DNA of 64,000 bases, from the NCBI GenBank assembly GCA_946902875.1, contig OX336343.1:2518754-2582753 (forward strand). The letters run 5' to 3'. A program made the position numbers and the translations under genes. The DNA is from Nematopogon swammerdamellus (lineage: Eukaryota; Arthropoda; Insecta; Lepidoptera; Adelidae). The notes beneath the pieces were generated by a model. The model did not search any database. It worked only from the letters and a program-made list of their open reading frames with translations, and was not told the origin of the DNA. Of the stretch, positions 1 to 9,632 are shown piece by piece. Position 1 is the first letter of the stretch. Each line of letters opens with the position of its first letter.

Positions 1-160
1 GCCTACACTATTTAGTTTCTTGTATGGGGACTCCGTGATTTTTTACTTTTCCTTATTTTTATTATTTGGTGTTATATCTGCCATAATAACACATATTCTG
101 TGAAAATTTCAAGGGGCCACCTATTACGGTTCAAGAGATACAGCCCTTAGACGTCGCCTT
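1..160 (-). repeat. Family C repeat, cut by window edge
   Basis: Matches the distal half of the family C repeat (defined at 48985): GTTTCTTGTATGGGGAC, then CATAATAACACATATTCTG and CGGTTCAAGAGATACAGCCC. The 5' part lies outside the window. Confidence 0.7.
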
Positions 161-164
161 AATA

Positions 165-245
165 CTTTGGCAAATGTGGTGGCCACATAACACTGATTAC
201 TCTGCTTACCCCGATTGTTGGGATGCAGCGTGTGGTATGTTATGT
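165..245 (+). repeat. Family D tail fragment
   Basis: Contains TACTTTGGCAAATGTGGTGG followed by GATTACTCTGCTTACCCC, the terminal part of family D (see 12411). The internal hairpin is mostly missing. Confidence 0.6.
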
Positions 246-291
246 AGGTAACCGTCCTGCCACTCCGGCCAACTTAATCGATCAATGAAAC

Positions 292-481
292 CGAAAAAAC
301 TATTTAAAAAAATATAAAAACCGAATTCAAAAATGTATGAAATAAAAAAAAATGGAACCCTGGTTGCAGACGGTCGGTTATTTTTGCTTGCTTTAGCACC
401 GCCTTCAACTCTAGGGTTAGATTTTTTTCATTTCATACATTTTTAAAAGGCGGTTTTTATATTTTTTTAAATAGTTTTTTA
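292..481. mobile_element. MITE-like inverted repeat element
   Basis: The left arm (292-363) and right arm (407-481) are inverted copies. Both carry AACTATTTAAAAAAATATAA and ATGTATGAAAT-type segments, in opposite orientation, around a roughly 45-bp centre. There is no ORF, and the superfamily is unknown. Confidence 0.6.
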
Positions 482-1129
482 TTTCACAGTTTTTTTTAGT
501 AATTTTTTGCTATTAATGTACTCGCTTTCCAATCCGATCTTGACCAAATTAAAATGGGACCACACGGGAAGCACCAACTTTCAAATAAAAAAAGAATTTT
601 CAAAATCGGTTTACCCAGTCGAAAGTTCTGAGGTAGGTAGGTAGGTAGGTAAAAAAAAAAATACAGTCGAATTGGAAAGCTCCTCCTTTTTTGTCGTCGG
701 TTAAAAAAATAAATAAATAAACTTTAGCGTGTGCATAATTTGCCTGCAACTGCAACACATCCAAACCGCGTACCATCAAGCACATCACGCAACAGGGAGC
801 GGCGCAGTCGGCAGCGGAAATAGTGTTTAAAATTTGCATAGTTTGACCGCGCGCGCGGCGACTTGAGTCGCACAGGTGTAATGAGAATTTACAACGTGCT
901 CGGTCTGGGCTGTAAGCGCGCTTGTCCATTGTACAATATCACCTACCGGCGGCGCCTCAAGCATGTGATGCAAATTGAGACGTTCGCGAGTTCGTCACGA
1001 CATGTCACATCGCATTGGGTAAAATTTTATTAGAACGAGGTTCCTTATCTCACGTTACACTCCAGACGCTTGGCTAGAGAGCTAGGCTGAAAAAAGTGTA
1101 AGACTTCTACCGTCACGGCATTTGAACAC
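482..1129. other. No recognised feature
   Basis: Mixed sequence with a short GTAG run near 632-650 and a CpG-rich patch at 840-960. No convincing exon, RNA or repeat boundary is visible. Confidence 0.4.
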
Positions 1130-1205
1130 GTTGGGCCTTCCTTTATAATTTTTGTTTTTTTAATTGTTTTGTTATCATCCGCCATAATAACACATATTTT
1201 GTTAA
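1130..1205 (-). repeat. Family C fragment
   Basis: Contains the internal family C stretch GCCATAATAACACATATTTTG between unrelated flanks; both ends are lost. Confidence 0.5.
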
Positions 1206-1599
1206 ATTCAGCAGAGAATATCGAGGGCATCAAGCTGAAAGGTCGTATGTACGGAATTTTCGAACATGACTTTTTGGGGTGAATCGCCATATTTTAACTA
1301 GTTCTACAACATACTGAAATGGCGTAAACATTGTTTTCCGATTTTTATTCTCCAAACAGTTCTGGTATTCTTTTTTTTGTGTCTATGAATGTATGTATAT
1401 CTTATGAACTTAAGGCAACTAAGGGGTATGGACAAGATGTCTTATTAAAGGGCGAAAAGGTAGTCACCTCTCACCCTTGACACGGTCGTTCGACAGTCAT
1501 ACAGTACAGTAGGTAACTTTATTTGCCGTTAGACGTCTTGTCCTAGCCTAACATATAATATAAACATGGTGTTCGGTGTTGTGCTGTAAATCACCTACA
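1206..1599. other. No recognised feature
   Basis: AT-rich with no repeat, RNA or ORF that I can support. Confidence 0.4.
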
Positions 1600-1680
1600 C
1601 TAGTTCTTGCAGCACAACATCAATTACTCTGTTTACCCCGATGGTCGGGATACAGAGCGATGGTATGTATGCATGTATGT
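1600..1680 (+). repeat. Family D tail fragment
   Basis: Begins TTCTTGCAGCACAACATC and ends with a GTATGTATGC-type tail, as in intact family D copies. Confidence 0.65.
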
Positions 1681-1985
1681 TTTCATAAGTAGTAAATCAC
1701 GTTTAAATCTAAAAAGCTTTCCGTTAATTTTAGTTTCGACGCCGTCAAATGGACAATGGCCCCCAAAACACAGAGATTTCGTCGGACATCATCCCCCTGG
1801 GGGATGCACCGGAGTGTGGCCGACAGAGCAGCGGTATTGCGTAAACTTTTAGAGAGCGACCGGAAGAAATCCAAGTTACTGCTGGTTGCTGTCAAACTAT
1901 GAAACAAAATAAAGATCCTTTTGGAACCACGGTGAGAACACCTGTACCGTAAATAAAGGGTTGACTAGAAGAAAACTCATTTAAG
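1681..1985. other. No recognised feature
   Basis: Short overlapping ORFs on both strands lack codon structure or recognisable motifs. The GACATCATCCCCCTGGGGGA patch contains a small GC palindrome. Confidence 0.35.
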
Positions 1986-2350
1986 GGGCGAGTGAGTAGC
2001 CGAGTGGTCTGGGCGTCGGTTTCTCTTGCAAGAGGTTCGAGGTTCGACTCCGGTCGGCGACTCGGCGTGTACCTATGAGTTTTTTTTACGGAACAATTTA
2101 CATACATACCAACCTGCTGCTTCATCTTTCTGAACAGGTGTAAAACTTAAGGTCCCTTCCCTTGCCCTTTACTAGGTGGTAGGCTCAAATTGTAGCCGAC
2201 TGGGTGGTACTGAACATAAGATGGCCGCACAGCAGCAACGCCTGTGTTCTCGTCTAGTCCAGTATAGCCAGCAATCCAAAGGGAAGTCTCCGGTATGGCA
2301 CCTACCTTCTCGGAGTTGATATTGCCTGACTCACATACTGAATTAGATAA
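1986..2350 (+). mobile_element. SINE-B copy (tRNA-Ser/Leu-like head)
   Basis: The head reads GTAGCCGAGTGGTCTGGGCG (A box) and GAGGTTCGACTCC (B box). It is followed by the SINE-B core (TTACTAGGTGGTAGGCTC, CTAGTCCAGTATAGCCAGC, GGTATGGCACCTACCTTC) and a decayed A-rich end. Diverged; compare the fuller copy at 37593. Confidence 0.85.
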
Positions 2351-2499
2351 AAAAATGCTAAATATTATGTCTGCCTCGTCTGCCTCCGTTCATAGAAAAT
2401 TAATAATAGACTTGGCAGTTGCACTGCCGTGTCCCCAGATATGCACGCAGCTGTTTAAAGCCCGCTTTTAGTTCAGGACTCGATTTATCAATAAACTAG

Positions 2500-2800
2500 C
2501 CTTTGCCCGCGGCTTCGCCCGCGTGAAATTCGTATTTAAAACGAAGAAGTAAGTAAGCCCGCTACCGTGCGTTTATTTCGGCGCGCGGAACAATTCGGTT
2601 TGTATGAGAGCCACATCTTAGCGTAACTGGAACTGGATTTTATTTAGCCTATCCTGTGTCCTATATAATCAAATGCGCTTGTAGTAAGTTTCATCGAATT
2701 CTAATGTAAGAGTTAAGCAGGAACATACATACATCCAGAAAAAAAATTCTAAAAATCCTCAATTTAGTTTTAGTATCATACATAGAGTCTACAAACGCAA
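2500..2800 (+). repeat. Family G repeat
   Basis: Starts CCTTTGCCCGCGGCTTCGCC, then CGTGAAATTCGTATTTAAAA, CGGCGCGCGGAACAATTC and GAGAGCCACATCTTAGCG, and ends near CATACATACATCCAG. The same order is seen at 23449 and 52057. It looks like a short non-autonomous retroelement; no ORF. Confidence 0.75.
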
Positions 2801-3183
2801 TATCCCATAAAACAAAGTAACTTACTCCATGACCATCCCTTACAGATTTATTATTATCTAGTAGGTATTGATTTGACAGCGACTGTTGAAATTTTATTTT
2901 CTCTTGCGCTCTGAAGTTTTACATAATATTCCTCTTATGGATGAAAGGGGTGGCAGAGAAACCTCTGGTCAGGGGTGGAGGAGATGGTGGGGGTTGGTCC
3001 ACCCCTGCCAGGGGTTCGGAAGCCTAATTATGTACTAGTTGGCATCTGTGCTCGCTGTGGTAAGCTTTGGATGAGGGACACCTGGCCTTATGAGTTTTAG
3101 CTTTAGAGACAGCGCAAAATATTATAGACAATATCGTTTTAATATTGCTATAGTCTGTGGGTTTCCTCACTTTGTTTTTAGGG
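2801..3183. other. No recognised feature
   Basis: A GGGGTGG-rich patch at 2950-3015 is the only compositional oddity. No gene or repeat boundary was found. Confidence 0.35.
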
Positions 3184-3340
3184 TTCCGTAGTGAGCGTTG
3201 CTGGAAGACACTATTACAACAACGGTCACTCTCTGCCCGTCTGTCTGTCTGTCGATGTCTGCGAGCGCCGTCGTCGAGATGACGAATCCGGAATGCAAAG
3301 CAAAAAAAAAACCAAAAACCGGCCAAGTGCGAGTCGACGT
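3184..3340 (-). repeat. Family C remnant
   Basis: GGTTCCGTAGTGAG and a CTGTCTGTCTGT run at one end, and AAAAACCGGCCAAGTGCGAG at the other. The central part differs from the family C consensus. Confidence 0.45.
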
Positions 3341-3427
3341 GTTTGTACCGTGTGGGGTCGGTACTTAAAAAGAATAGCCCCACTGCATCTCTCCCCGTCG
3401 CATGTCGTAAAAGTCGACTAAGGGATC
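3341..3427 (+). repeat. Family D/A' head joined to a SINE-A
   Basis: GTACCGTGTGGGGTCGGTAC, then AATAGCCCCACTGCATCTC and GTAAAAGTCGACTAAGGGAT, ending exactly where the SINE-A head GTCAGCCTCG begins. This places both kinds of head in one composite. Confidence 0.75.
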
Positions 3428-3783
3428 GTCAGCCTCGGCAGCTTAATGGTGCGGTCAGTTATTGGATGGATGACCGCCCGACTGTTGGAGGCTGACCGTG
3501 GTTCGGATACCACGTTAAACTGTAGGTCCCTTCCCTTCTTACCTTACTAGGTGGTAGGGTTTATCCCGGCCGGGTTGGTACCACCGCACTGAGCGAAACG
3601 TCGGTCGAAACGGCTATGTAAATAGTTCGTGTTTTCCGTCCAGTTCAGTGTAGCCGGCGCGAAATGAAGGGAAGCACTGACATGGCACCTAGTTCACCCG
3701 GTGTTATGGGCTGACATCACGGATGTTGTAGGTGATGTAGCCAACCGTGTCAAGTTTCCATAAAAAAAAAAAAAAAAAAAAAA
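3428..3783 (+). mobile_element. SINE-A copy, shortened 5S segment
   Basis: The head keeps GTCAGCCTCGGCAGC and the 5S-like GCGGTCAGTTATTGGATGG but lacks the first half of the 5S part. B box GGTTCGGATACC, core TTACTAGGTGGTAGGG, tail GATGTTGTAGGTGATGTAGC, then about 20 A. Confidence 0.9.
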
Positions 3784-3925
3784 TATGGCGCACCGAGGTT
3801 TCTGCACAAAAAAAAAAAACAGTTGAAAAAAACACGTTCCTTGTATGGGGACTTTTTTAAAAACACGGACCGCACTTCTTTTTTTACTTTTACCCTGTCT
3901 GTCTGTCCGAGGGCTTGAACCAAAG
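3784..3925 (-). repeat. Family C fragment
   Basis: GCGCACCGAGGTTTCTGC, then CCTTGTATGGGGAC and CTGTCTGTCTGTCCGAGGGC; internally deleted. Confidence 0.6.
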
Positions 3926-4111
3926 ATTTAAATAGTTTAGATTCCTAATAGGACGCTAGCACTCGTCACCAAAAATGCGAACAATAAAAGCGCTCGAACG
4001 AATAACTATCTCTGCCGCACTAATGGATTGCGTATGTTGCTGTCTAATATTAATGAGTTGCATGCAACTCATTAAATGCTAACATGTTTGATAGCGTGCC
4101 GGGTATGGCGA

Positions 4112-4250
4112 AGCTGTAGAATAGAATAGAATAGAATAGAAATCCTTCATTGCACACAAAAACACAGAGATACACAAGACTAAGATAACATACAGAAGAA
4201 GAATGGAAGCTAACAATAATGTAACTAACTGTATCTAACTATTTAAATCT
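4112..4250 (-). repeat. LINE 3' end with AGAAT tail
   Basis: Four to five ATAGAATAGA units lead into AATCCTTCATTGCACACAAA. On the minus strand this is a retroelement 3' end with a TTCTA microsatellite tail, as in CR1/L2-type LINEs. The source family is not identified. Confidence 0.5.
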
Positions 4251-4254
4251 TTGG

Positions 4255-4553
4255 CTTGAACCGTAATAGCTAGCCCGTTGAAATGTTCACAGAATATGAG
4301 TGTTATTATGGCCGATGTAACAACAAATAAGAAAAGTAGGAAAAAGTAAAAAATTCACGGGATACAAGAAACTAAAAAGTGTATGCGCGCCATTTACCGA
4401 AAAGAGTATGAAGCATTTTAACTAATCATGAATTTTAACTAATATGAAGCATTTCATAAAACATATACGCCATAGATGGCGTGAGTGGCGCTGGCCATGA
4501 CATGGCGATACGGAACCCTCGGTGCGCGAGTTCGGCTCGCACTTGGCCGGTTT
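4255..4553 (+). repeat. Family C repeat
   Basis: Reverse of the 48985 copy: CTTGAACCGTAATAGCTAGC, GAATATGAGTGTTATTATGG, CGCCATAGATGGCGTGAG, then GTGCGCGAGTTCGGCTCGC and ACTTGGCCGGTTT. Confidence 0.75.
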
Positions 4554-4559
4554 CTCCCG

Positions 4560-4920
4560 ATACTGACTTTATAATCAAATCAACGAAAATCCCTTGAATA
4601 CTTACTTTCGTTTCGTAAAATAATAAAGAGGCGAAAAATCCTATGACATCGGCACAGTTGAATAAATTCCTAACTTAATTTCATCCTCAACCCTTCTGGA
4701 ATAATGCTTATTCATGATACTAAAGTTTTTTTGCCGTATCATTGAAAAGAATCGCCAACGAAATTGAACAAAAAAGAGATTTGCATGTCGGCCGACGACG
4801 CAATGGAACGAGGGCGGAAAGAAATTTAAGGAATAAGAAAATTTTCGACATGGTTTTAAGGCCGTGACAAATGCCAATGACCTTGAGCATAATCAAATTC
4901 CAAATTATTTTAGTTTAGTG
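4560..4920. other. No recognised feature
   Basis: AT-rich sequence with a weak minus-strand ORF (4641-4877) that has no motif I recognise. Confidence 0.35.
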
Positions 4921-5306
4921 GTCAGCCTCGATAGCTCAGTGGTGCAGACAGTCGACTGTCTCTATTCATGGTTGAGCAACGCTGGGCGCGGTCAGTACTT
5001 GGATGGGTGACCGCTCGACCGTTGGAGGCTGACCGTGGTTCGGATTCCACGTAAAACTGTAGTTCCCTTCCCTTCTTACCTTACTAGGTGGTAGGGTTCA
5101 ACCCGCCCGGGTTGATACCACCGCACTGAATGAAACGTCGGTCGAAACGGCTATGTAAATAGTTTGTGCTTTCCGTCCACTTCAGTGTAGCCGGCACGAC
5201 CGAAGGGAAGCACTAACATAGCACCTAGTTCACCCGGTGTTATGGGCTGACATCACGGATGTTGTAGGTGATGTAGACAACCGTGTCAGTTTCCATAAAA
5301 AAAAAA
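4921..5306 (+). mobile_element. SINE-A, full length, chimeric tRNA/5S head
   Basis: Reference copy. The head starts GTCAGCCTCGATAGCTCAGT with tRNA A box TAGCTCAGTGG. About 30 bases later comes GAGCAACGCTGGGCGCGG, then TCAGTACTTGGATGGGTGAC, which match the internal control region of 5S rRNA. A tRNA B box GGTTCGGATTCC follows. The outer GTCAGCCTC pairs with GGAGGCTGAC, enclosing the 5S part. The body is core CTTACTAGGTGGTAGGG plus CCACTTCAGTGTAGCC, tail GGGCTGACATCACGGATG and poly-A. No ORF; transcription by RNA polymerase III and LINE-dependent copying are inferred from SINE biology. Confidence 0.93.
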
Positions 5307-5445
5307 TGTACCTGCACTTTTTATAAACTTCTAAATAGACTATCGATGAAAACTAAAATAGAAACAGGTACTTACGTAAGCAAAGATATGTAGGTAGGTA
5401 GATAGGTGCATTATAGATACGTATCAAAATCAAAATCACCTGTAT

Positions 5446-5712
5446 CAGGCCTCACGCACTCTATGTACTTGCGCGCGCTAACTACCTACCGCCCGACTGG
5501 CCGCCGCGCCGGTCTATTTCAGTGAAAATTCATCAGCCGCGCGAAGTATACATAGACTCTCGCCCACGCAACTGCGCGCAGCTGCAAAGCAATAACCACT
5601 TTCGCACGCAGCGATTAGCGACGTGAAACAGTAGGCTATTAAAGCCCGAAGGTAGGAACATTTTCTATGGACTGATTTATCTGTTACGAAGTAACTATTA
5701 AGTACTCTGTGC
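5446..5712 (+). repeat. Family E repeat, copy 1
   Basis: CAGGCCTCACGCACTCTATG, CGCGCGCTAACTACCTACC, AAAGCAATAACCACTTTCG, GTAGGCTATTAAAGCCCGA and TTATCTGTTACGAAGTAAC occur in this order here and at 10063, 35318 and (reversed, partial) 52581. No termini or ORF; origin unknown. Confidence 0.8.
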
Positions 5713-6186
5713 GTGTATGACATTCGAACGTGCAGGGTGTAGAAAAGCGAAGCGGGGGCGGCGCTGTGGGCGGCCCGCTAAATAGAAAATCGTAAGACAT
5801 CCTGTAACGACACACGCAGATGACATATCTCATCATCAGGCACCTGGAACGCTCTAAACGGGCGAAATTTCGAAACGAAATAACGTTAAATGAAATGCGA
5901 ACAGTTGAGGTGGGGCGCGGAAAATATTATAATTTTCGTGAATTAACATAAGCAAATTTTATCGAGCTATGACCTGCGCGGCGTATGACGCGATTAGGGA
6001 TCCGTTGCAGCGCCCTTCTAACCTCAAATTCTACTGATTCAATGTATCTTTTTACTGTAATTGACAAGTTGTGTATTGTATTTTTACCGTTTGACAATTA
6101 TTATGGTGCTAGTTATTTTTATTTTTAGTTTTAAAATTTGACATAATATGAACGACATTAAGTGTGCGTAATTTTTTTTCCATCTA
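5713..6186. other. No recognised feature
   Basis: GC-richer at the left, then AT-rich. Nothing with defined ends or coding signal. Confidence 0.4.
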
Positions 6187-6188
6187 TA

Positions 6189-6637
6189 CAGGGTGTTAAA
6201 ACGGCGAGTACATTAATTTCGCCAGCGCAATCCTCATGTTTTTCCAAGACAAAAAAGCAAGTAAAGTTTTTCTCTAAAGTGTCTAGTTTTCGAGATATGA
6301 ATTTTTGAAATGTATGTTTTCGTCTAGTGTAATTTAACGCGTTGTTGCTGCGCCGCACCATCCGCCTGCCGATTTCCAGTCCTCCACTCACAAAGCTAAC
6401 CCCCACCACTCCCGCCAACACCACCGTCCGAGGCGCTCACGTCTCACCCGCTCTTCCCCGCTCCGCGCCGCCCTGTTGTCATTAGATCATTTTACACTAA
6501 AATAATCAATTATTTTGTATGAAAACTGTAACTTTTTATTTAAAGGGAATTCAGAAAAAAGTTGTTTGACTTTTTTGTTACTCCCAATCCCAATAATTAT
6601 TTCCTAAATTTAATGTACTCGCCGTTTTTACACCCTG
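6189..6637. mobile_element. 449-bp TIR element, TA-flanked
   Basis: The ends are inverted copies of CAGGGTGTTAAAACGGCGAG (continuing to TACATTAA, one mismatch) and lie between TA dinucleotides, as expected for a Tc1/mariner-type insertion. The interior has no transposase frame; the only longer ORF (minus, from 6424) carries no motif. Its right end is eight bases from the next TIR element. Confidence 0.8.
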
Positions 6638-7320
6638 TATATATACAGGATGTCCCAGAAACCGACGATAATCCTTTAACAGGAGATAGGGCTGCTAATT
6701 ACCTCTCAGAATATCTAATTTTAGGTTTAGTAAAAATGGCTTAGTTTTTGAGATATTGTCATTTTTGTAAAAATCCAAAATTTTCCCCCACAGCTCATTT
6801 TATTAAATGCCACAAGTACAAATGTAAGATTTTCTTAAATGTAGTTTTTGTCAAATATTCCTGAAAAGTAAGGCTTTCACACGGTATAATTTATTTTTTC
6901 ATGTTTAATCCTGTTTAGCTGAAAAACGACTTAAGAGCCACATGTTAACATTTTTTCAGCCTCATCCCTTGAGTTTGGCCCTTCGCGGTGAAAAAAAATA
7001 TTACTACACTAAAGTGGCATTATGCAACAAAAATACGCCCATCTAATGTAGTTTTAAAAATGGTACATCACTTACCGATTTGCCCCATAATTTATGAGAT
7101 ATTGTTATTTAACTGCAAAAAGACCTCGGAATTTGATAACTGTTCTCCCAACTACGAATTGGTATAAAATAAACACTTGAAGTAATTGGTCTTTATTAAC
7201 CTGTTAAAGTAGATGTTCAAATAGTTTACAACCTGCACAAATGCTAGCTCGACATCTTCTCACAAATGCCCGGTTGATGCGTCGAGCAAGTACTCGATGC
7301 AAGTGCAGATACGTCCACCT

Positions 7321-7477
7321 ATGCTATGTAAATAGTTTGTGTTTTCCGTCCACTTGACTATAGTCGGCACGACCGAAGGGAAGCACTGACGTGGCACCAA
7401 GTTCACCCGGTGTTATGGGCTGACATCACGGATGTTGTAGGTGATGTAGCCAACCATGTCAGTTTACATTAAAAAAA
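7321..7477 (+). mobile_element. SINE-A 3' portion in left foldback arm
   Basis: From TATGTAAATAGTTTGTGTTT through CGGTGTTATGGGCTGACATC to AAAAAAA. The head and core are absent; mirrored at 7993-8145. Confidence 0.85.
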
Positions 7478-7483
7478 CCTGAG

Positions 7484-7820
7484 CTACTGCCGTAATTCTT
7501 TCTTTGAGCTCTATGAAGTTTTCCACCGGTTTCCCGTAAACTTTTTCTTTTAAATAGCCTCAATAATAAAAGTCTAACGGATATAAATCCGGTGACCTAG
7601 ACGTCCAATCCATGTGTGGGGATATGCTTGGTCTAAAAAATTACGCACTTCTCTAGCGTAATGGGCCAGCCCATTACGCTAGAGAAGTGCGTAATTTTTG
7701 CGCAGCCATCATTTTGCAACCACCTCCGTATGGCCAATGGTACATCTTCTAAAAGGCTCTGAAGCTCCTGTTGCAGAAACTCAAGATAATTCGCCCGTTT
7801 AAAGTTTCTACAATTCAACG
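7484..7820 (-). pseudogene. Mariner-like transposase fragment, broken
   Basis: Read on the minus strand, the upstream part gives ANYLEFLQQELQSLLEDVPL and a diverged NDG stretch, the region before the second catalytic acidic residue in insect mariner/IS630-type DDE/D transposases. After a 32-bp inverted insertion it resumes with HYAREVRNFLDQAYP, then in another frame SPDLYPLDFYY, a stop, GYLKEKVYGKPVENF and KERI. The final block corresponds to the usual RSPDL-PLDF-LWG-LK motif carrying the last catalytic Asp. The N-terminal DNA-binding half is missing, and frameshifts plus stops make it inactive. Confidence 0.75.
7636..7700. repeat. Perfect-looking hairpin within transposase
   Basis: AATTACGCACTTCTCTAGCG and CGCTAGAGAAGTGCGTAATT face each other across a GGGCCAGCCC centre. 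It duplicates, inverted, the codons for the YAREVRNF part of the transposase. Confidence 0.9.
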
Positions 7821-7849
7821 GACGTCTTGTGGCCTCCTAGCCACTTGCA

Positions 7850-7995
7850 TCCCCACAGATAGACCGGACATCTAGATCACCGGATTTAAATCCGTTAGAT
7901 TTTTATTATTTGGGCTATTTAAAGAAAAAGTTTACTGGAAACCGGTGGAAAACTTGATAGAGCTCAAAGAAAGAATTACGGCAGTAGCTCAGTTT
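7850..7995 (+). pseudogene. Second transposase C-terminal fragment
   Basis: The plus strand gives RSPDLNPLDFYYLGYLKKK and then, in another frame, ENLIELKERITAVAQ, the mirrored copy of the C-terminus at 7484-7600. Only this end of the gene is present in the right arm. Confidence 0.7.
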
Positions 7996-8145
7996 TTTTT
8001 TAAATGTAAACTGACATGGTTGGCTACATCACCTACAACCCGTGATGTCAGCCCATAACACCAGGTGAACTTGGTGCCACGTCAGTGCTTCCCTTCGGTC
8101 GTGCCGGCTACACTCAACTGGACGGAAAACACAAACTACATAGAA
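7993..8145 (-). mobile_element. SINE-A 3' portion in right foldback arm
   Basis: Mirror of 7321-7477: poly-T, ACTGACATGGTTGGCTACATC, ending near AACACAAACTACATAG. Confidence 0.85.
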
Positions 8146-9064
8146 TAGGTGGACGTATCTGCACTTGCATCGAGTACCTGCTCGACGCATCAACCGGGCA
8201 TTTGTGAGAAGATGTCGAGCTAGCATTTGTGCAGGTGGTAAACAATTTCAACATCTACTTTAAAGACCAATTTACTTCAAGTGTTTATTTTATTCCAATT
8301 CGTACTTGGTAGAACAGATATCAAATTCCGAGGTCCTTTTTCAGTTAAATAACAATATCTCATAAATTGTTGGGCAAATCGGTAAGTGATGTACCATTTT
8401 AAAAACTAAATTAGATGAGCGTATTTTTGTTGCATAATGCCACTTTAGTGTAGTAATATTTTTTTTCACCGCGAAGGGCCAAACTCAAGGGATGAGGCTG
8501 AAAAAATGTTAACATGTGGCTCTTAAGTCGTTTTTCAGCTAAACAGGATTAAACATGAAAAAATAAATTATACCGTGTGAAAGCCTTACTTTTCAGGAAT
8601 ATTTGACAAAAACTAGATTTAAGAAAATCTTACATTTGTACTTGTGGCATTTAAAAAAATGAGCTGAGGGAGAAAATTTTGGATTTTTACAAAAATGACA
8701 ATATCTCAAAAACTAAGCCATTTTTACTAAACCTAAAATTAGATATTCTGAGAGATAATTAGCAGCCCTATCTCCTGTTAAAGGATTATCGTCGGTTTCT
8801 GGGACACCCTGTATATATATATATATCATTATAATACCGTATGATAAATAAAATCAAATTTATTTTACGCGGAACCCTTGACGTCTTGTCTCTGTGCACT
8901 CTTGACTGACCCCACAGCCCCACAGGAATCAAATATGGAATGCGACAGGCAGGGTAAAATATTTATACAGATTTCAAGAGGGGATATCTAATTTACAGGC
9001 GGGTACAGACAGACAGAGGGGTATCTCGTGTTAACACGTAGGGTCTGGTTGAAAACGATATGCT

Positions 9065-9306
9065 TATAAGGTCTTTCAATAGTAGGTAACGATACGCTAA
9101 GGGTTGTTTGTGTATCAGATACTGATCACGTTCCCATACCATTTTTTTTTACGATATAATAAACGTACCTATTAAGGTGAATTACGCGCACTTCACGTAA
9201 TAAATTTGAGGAGTGTTGTAAAAAAAAATTGGTATGGGAACGTGATCAGTATCTGATACACATACACCCCTTAGCGTATCGTTACCTACTATTGAAAGAC
9301 CTTATA
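9065..9306. mobile_element. MITE with about 85-bp inverted arms
   Basis: The left arm (9065-9152) and right arm (9219-9306) are inverted copies beginning TATAAGGTCTTTCAATAGTA and containing CAGATACTGATCACGTTCCC. There is a 66-bp spacer and no ORF. A TA target site is likely. Confidence 0.85.
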
Positions 9307-9312
9307 TACATA

Positions 9313-9560
9313 CATACCACACGCTATATCCCGACAATCAGGGTAAGCAGAGTAAACGGTGTTGTGCTGCAAGAACTCTGGTAAACTGCAGCACAACACC
9401 GACTTCGTGCCTTACTTGCTGCTTGATAGTTATCTTGTCCGAATACTTTGCTAAACGTGGTGGTCGATGTTGTGCTGCAATTTTCCACAGTTCTTGCAGC
9501 ACAACACCGATTACTCAGGTTACCCTGATTGTCGGGATACAGCATGTGTGGTATGTATGT
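9313..9560. repeat. Two family D tails head to head
   Basis: The minus-oriented tail (9313-9403: CCCGACAATCAGGGTAAGCA, hairpin) meets a plus-oriented D segment (9404-9560: GCCTTACTTGCTGCTTGATA, hairpin, GATTGTCGGGATACAGCATG, GTATGTATG). The result is palindromic. Confidence 0.75.
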
Positions 9561-9566
9561 ATGTTG

Positions 9567-9632
9567 TGTGGTGGTGCGGAACCCTCGCCTCGGTGCGCGA
9601 GTCCGACTCGCACTTGGCTTCGCGGTTTTAGA
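9567..9632 (+). repeat. Family C head fragment
   Basis: GGAACCCTCGCCTCGGTGCG then GAGTCCGACTCGCACTTGGC; only the terminal 60 bases of the repeat. Confidence 0.6.

Larger units (their letters stand above)
6646..8811. mobile_element. Foldback mariner-like element with SINE in both arms
   Basis: The ends are CAGGATGTCCCAGAAACCGA and its inverse (one mismatch), flanked by TA. The left arm (6646 to about 7630) and right arm (about 7838-8811) are long inverted copies with scattered mismatches. Both arms contain the same 5'-truncated SINE-A at the mirrored place, so the SINE entered before the arm was copied. Both arms also hold the 3' end of a broken mariner-type transposase; only the left side keeps more of it. 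Confidence 0.85.

Noticed and set aside
4960..5010. 5S rRNA gene
   Set aside because: Only the internal control region is present, embedded in a tRNA-like head of a repeated SINE.
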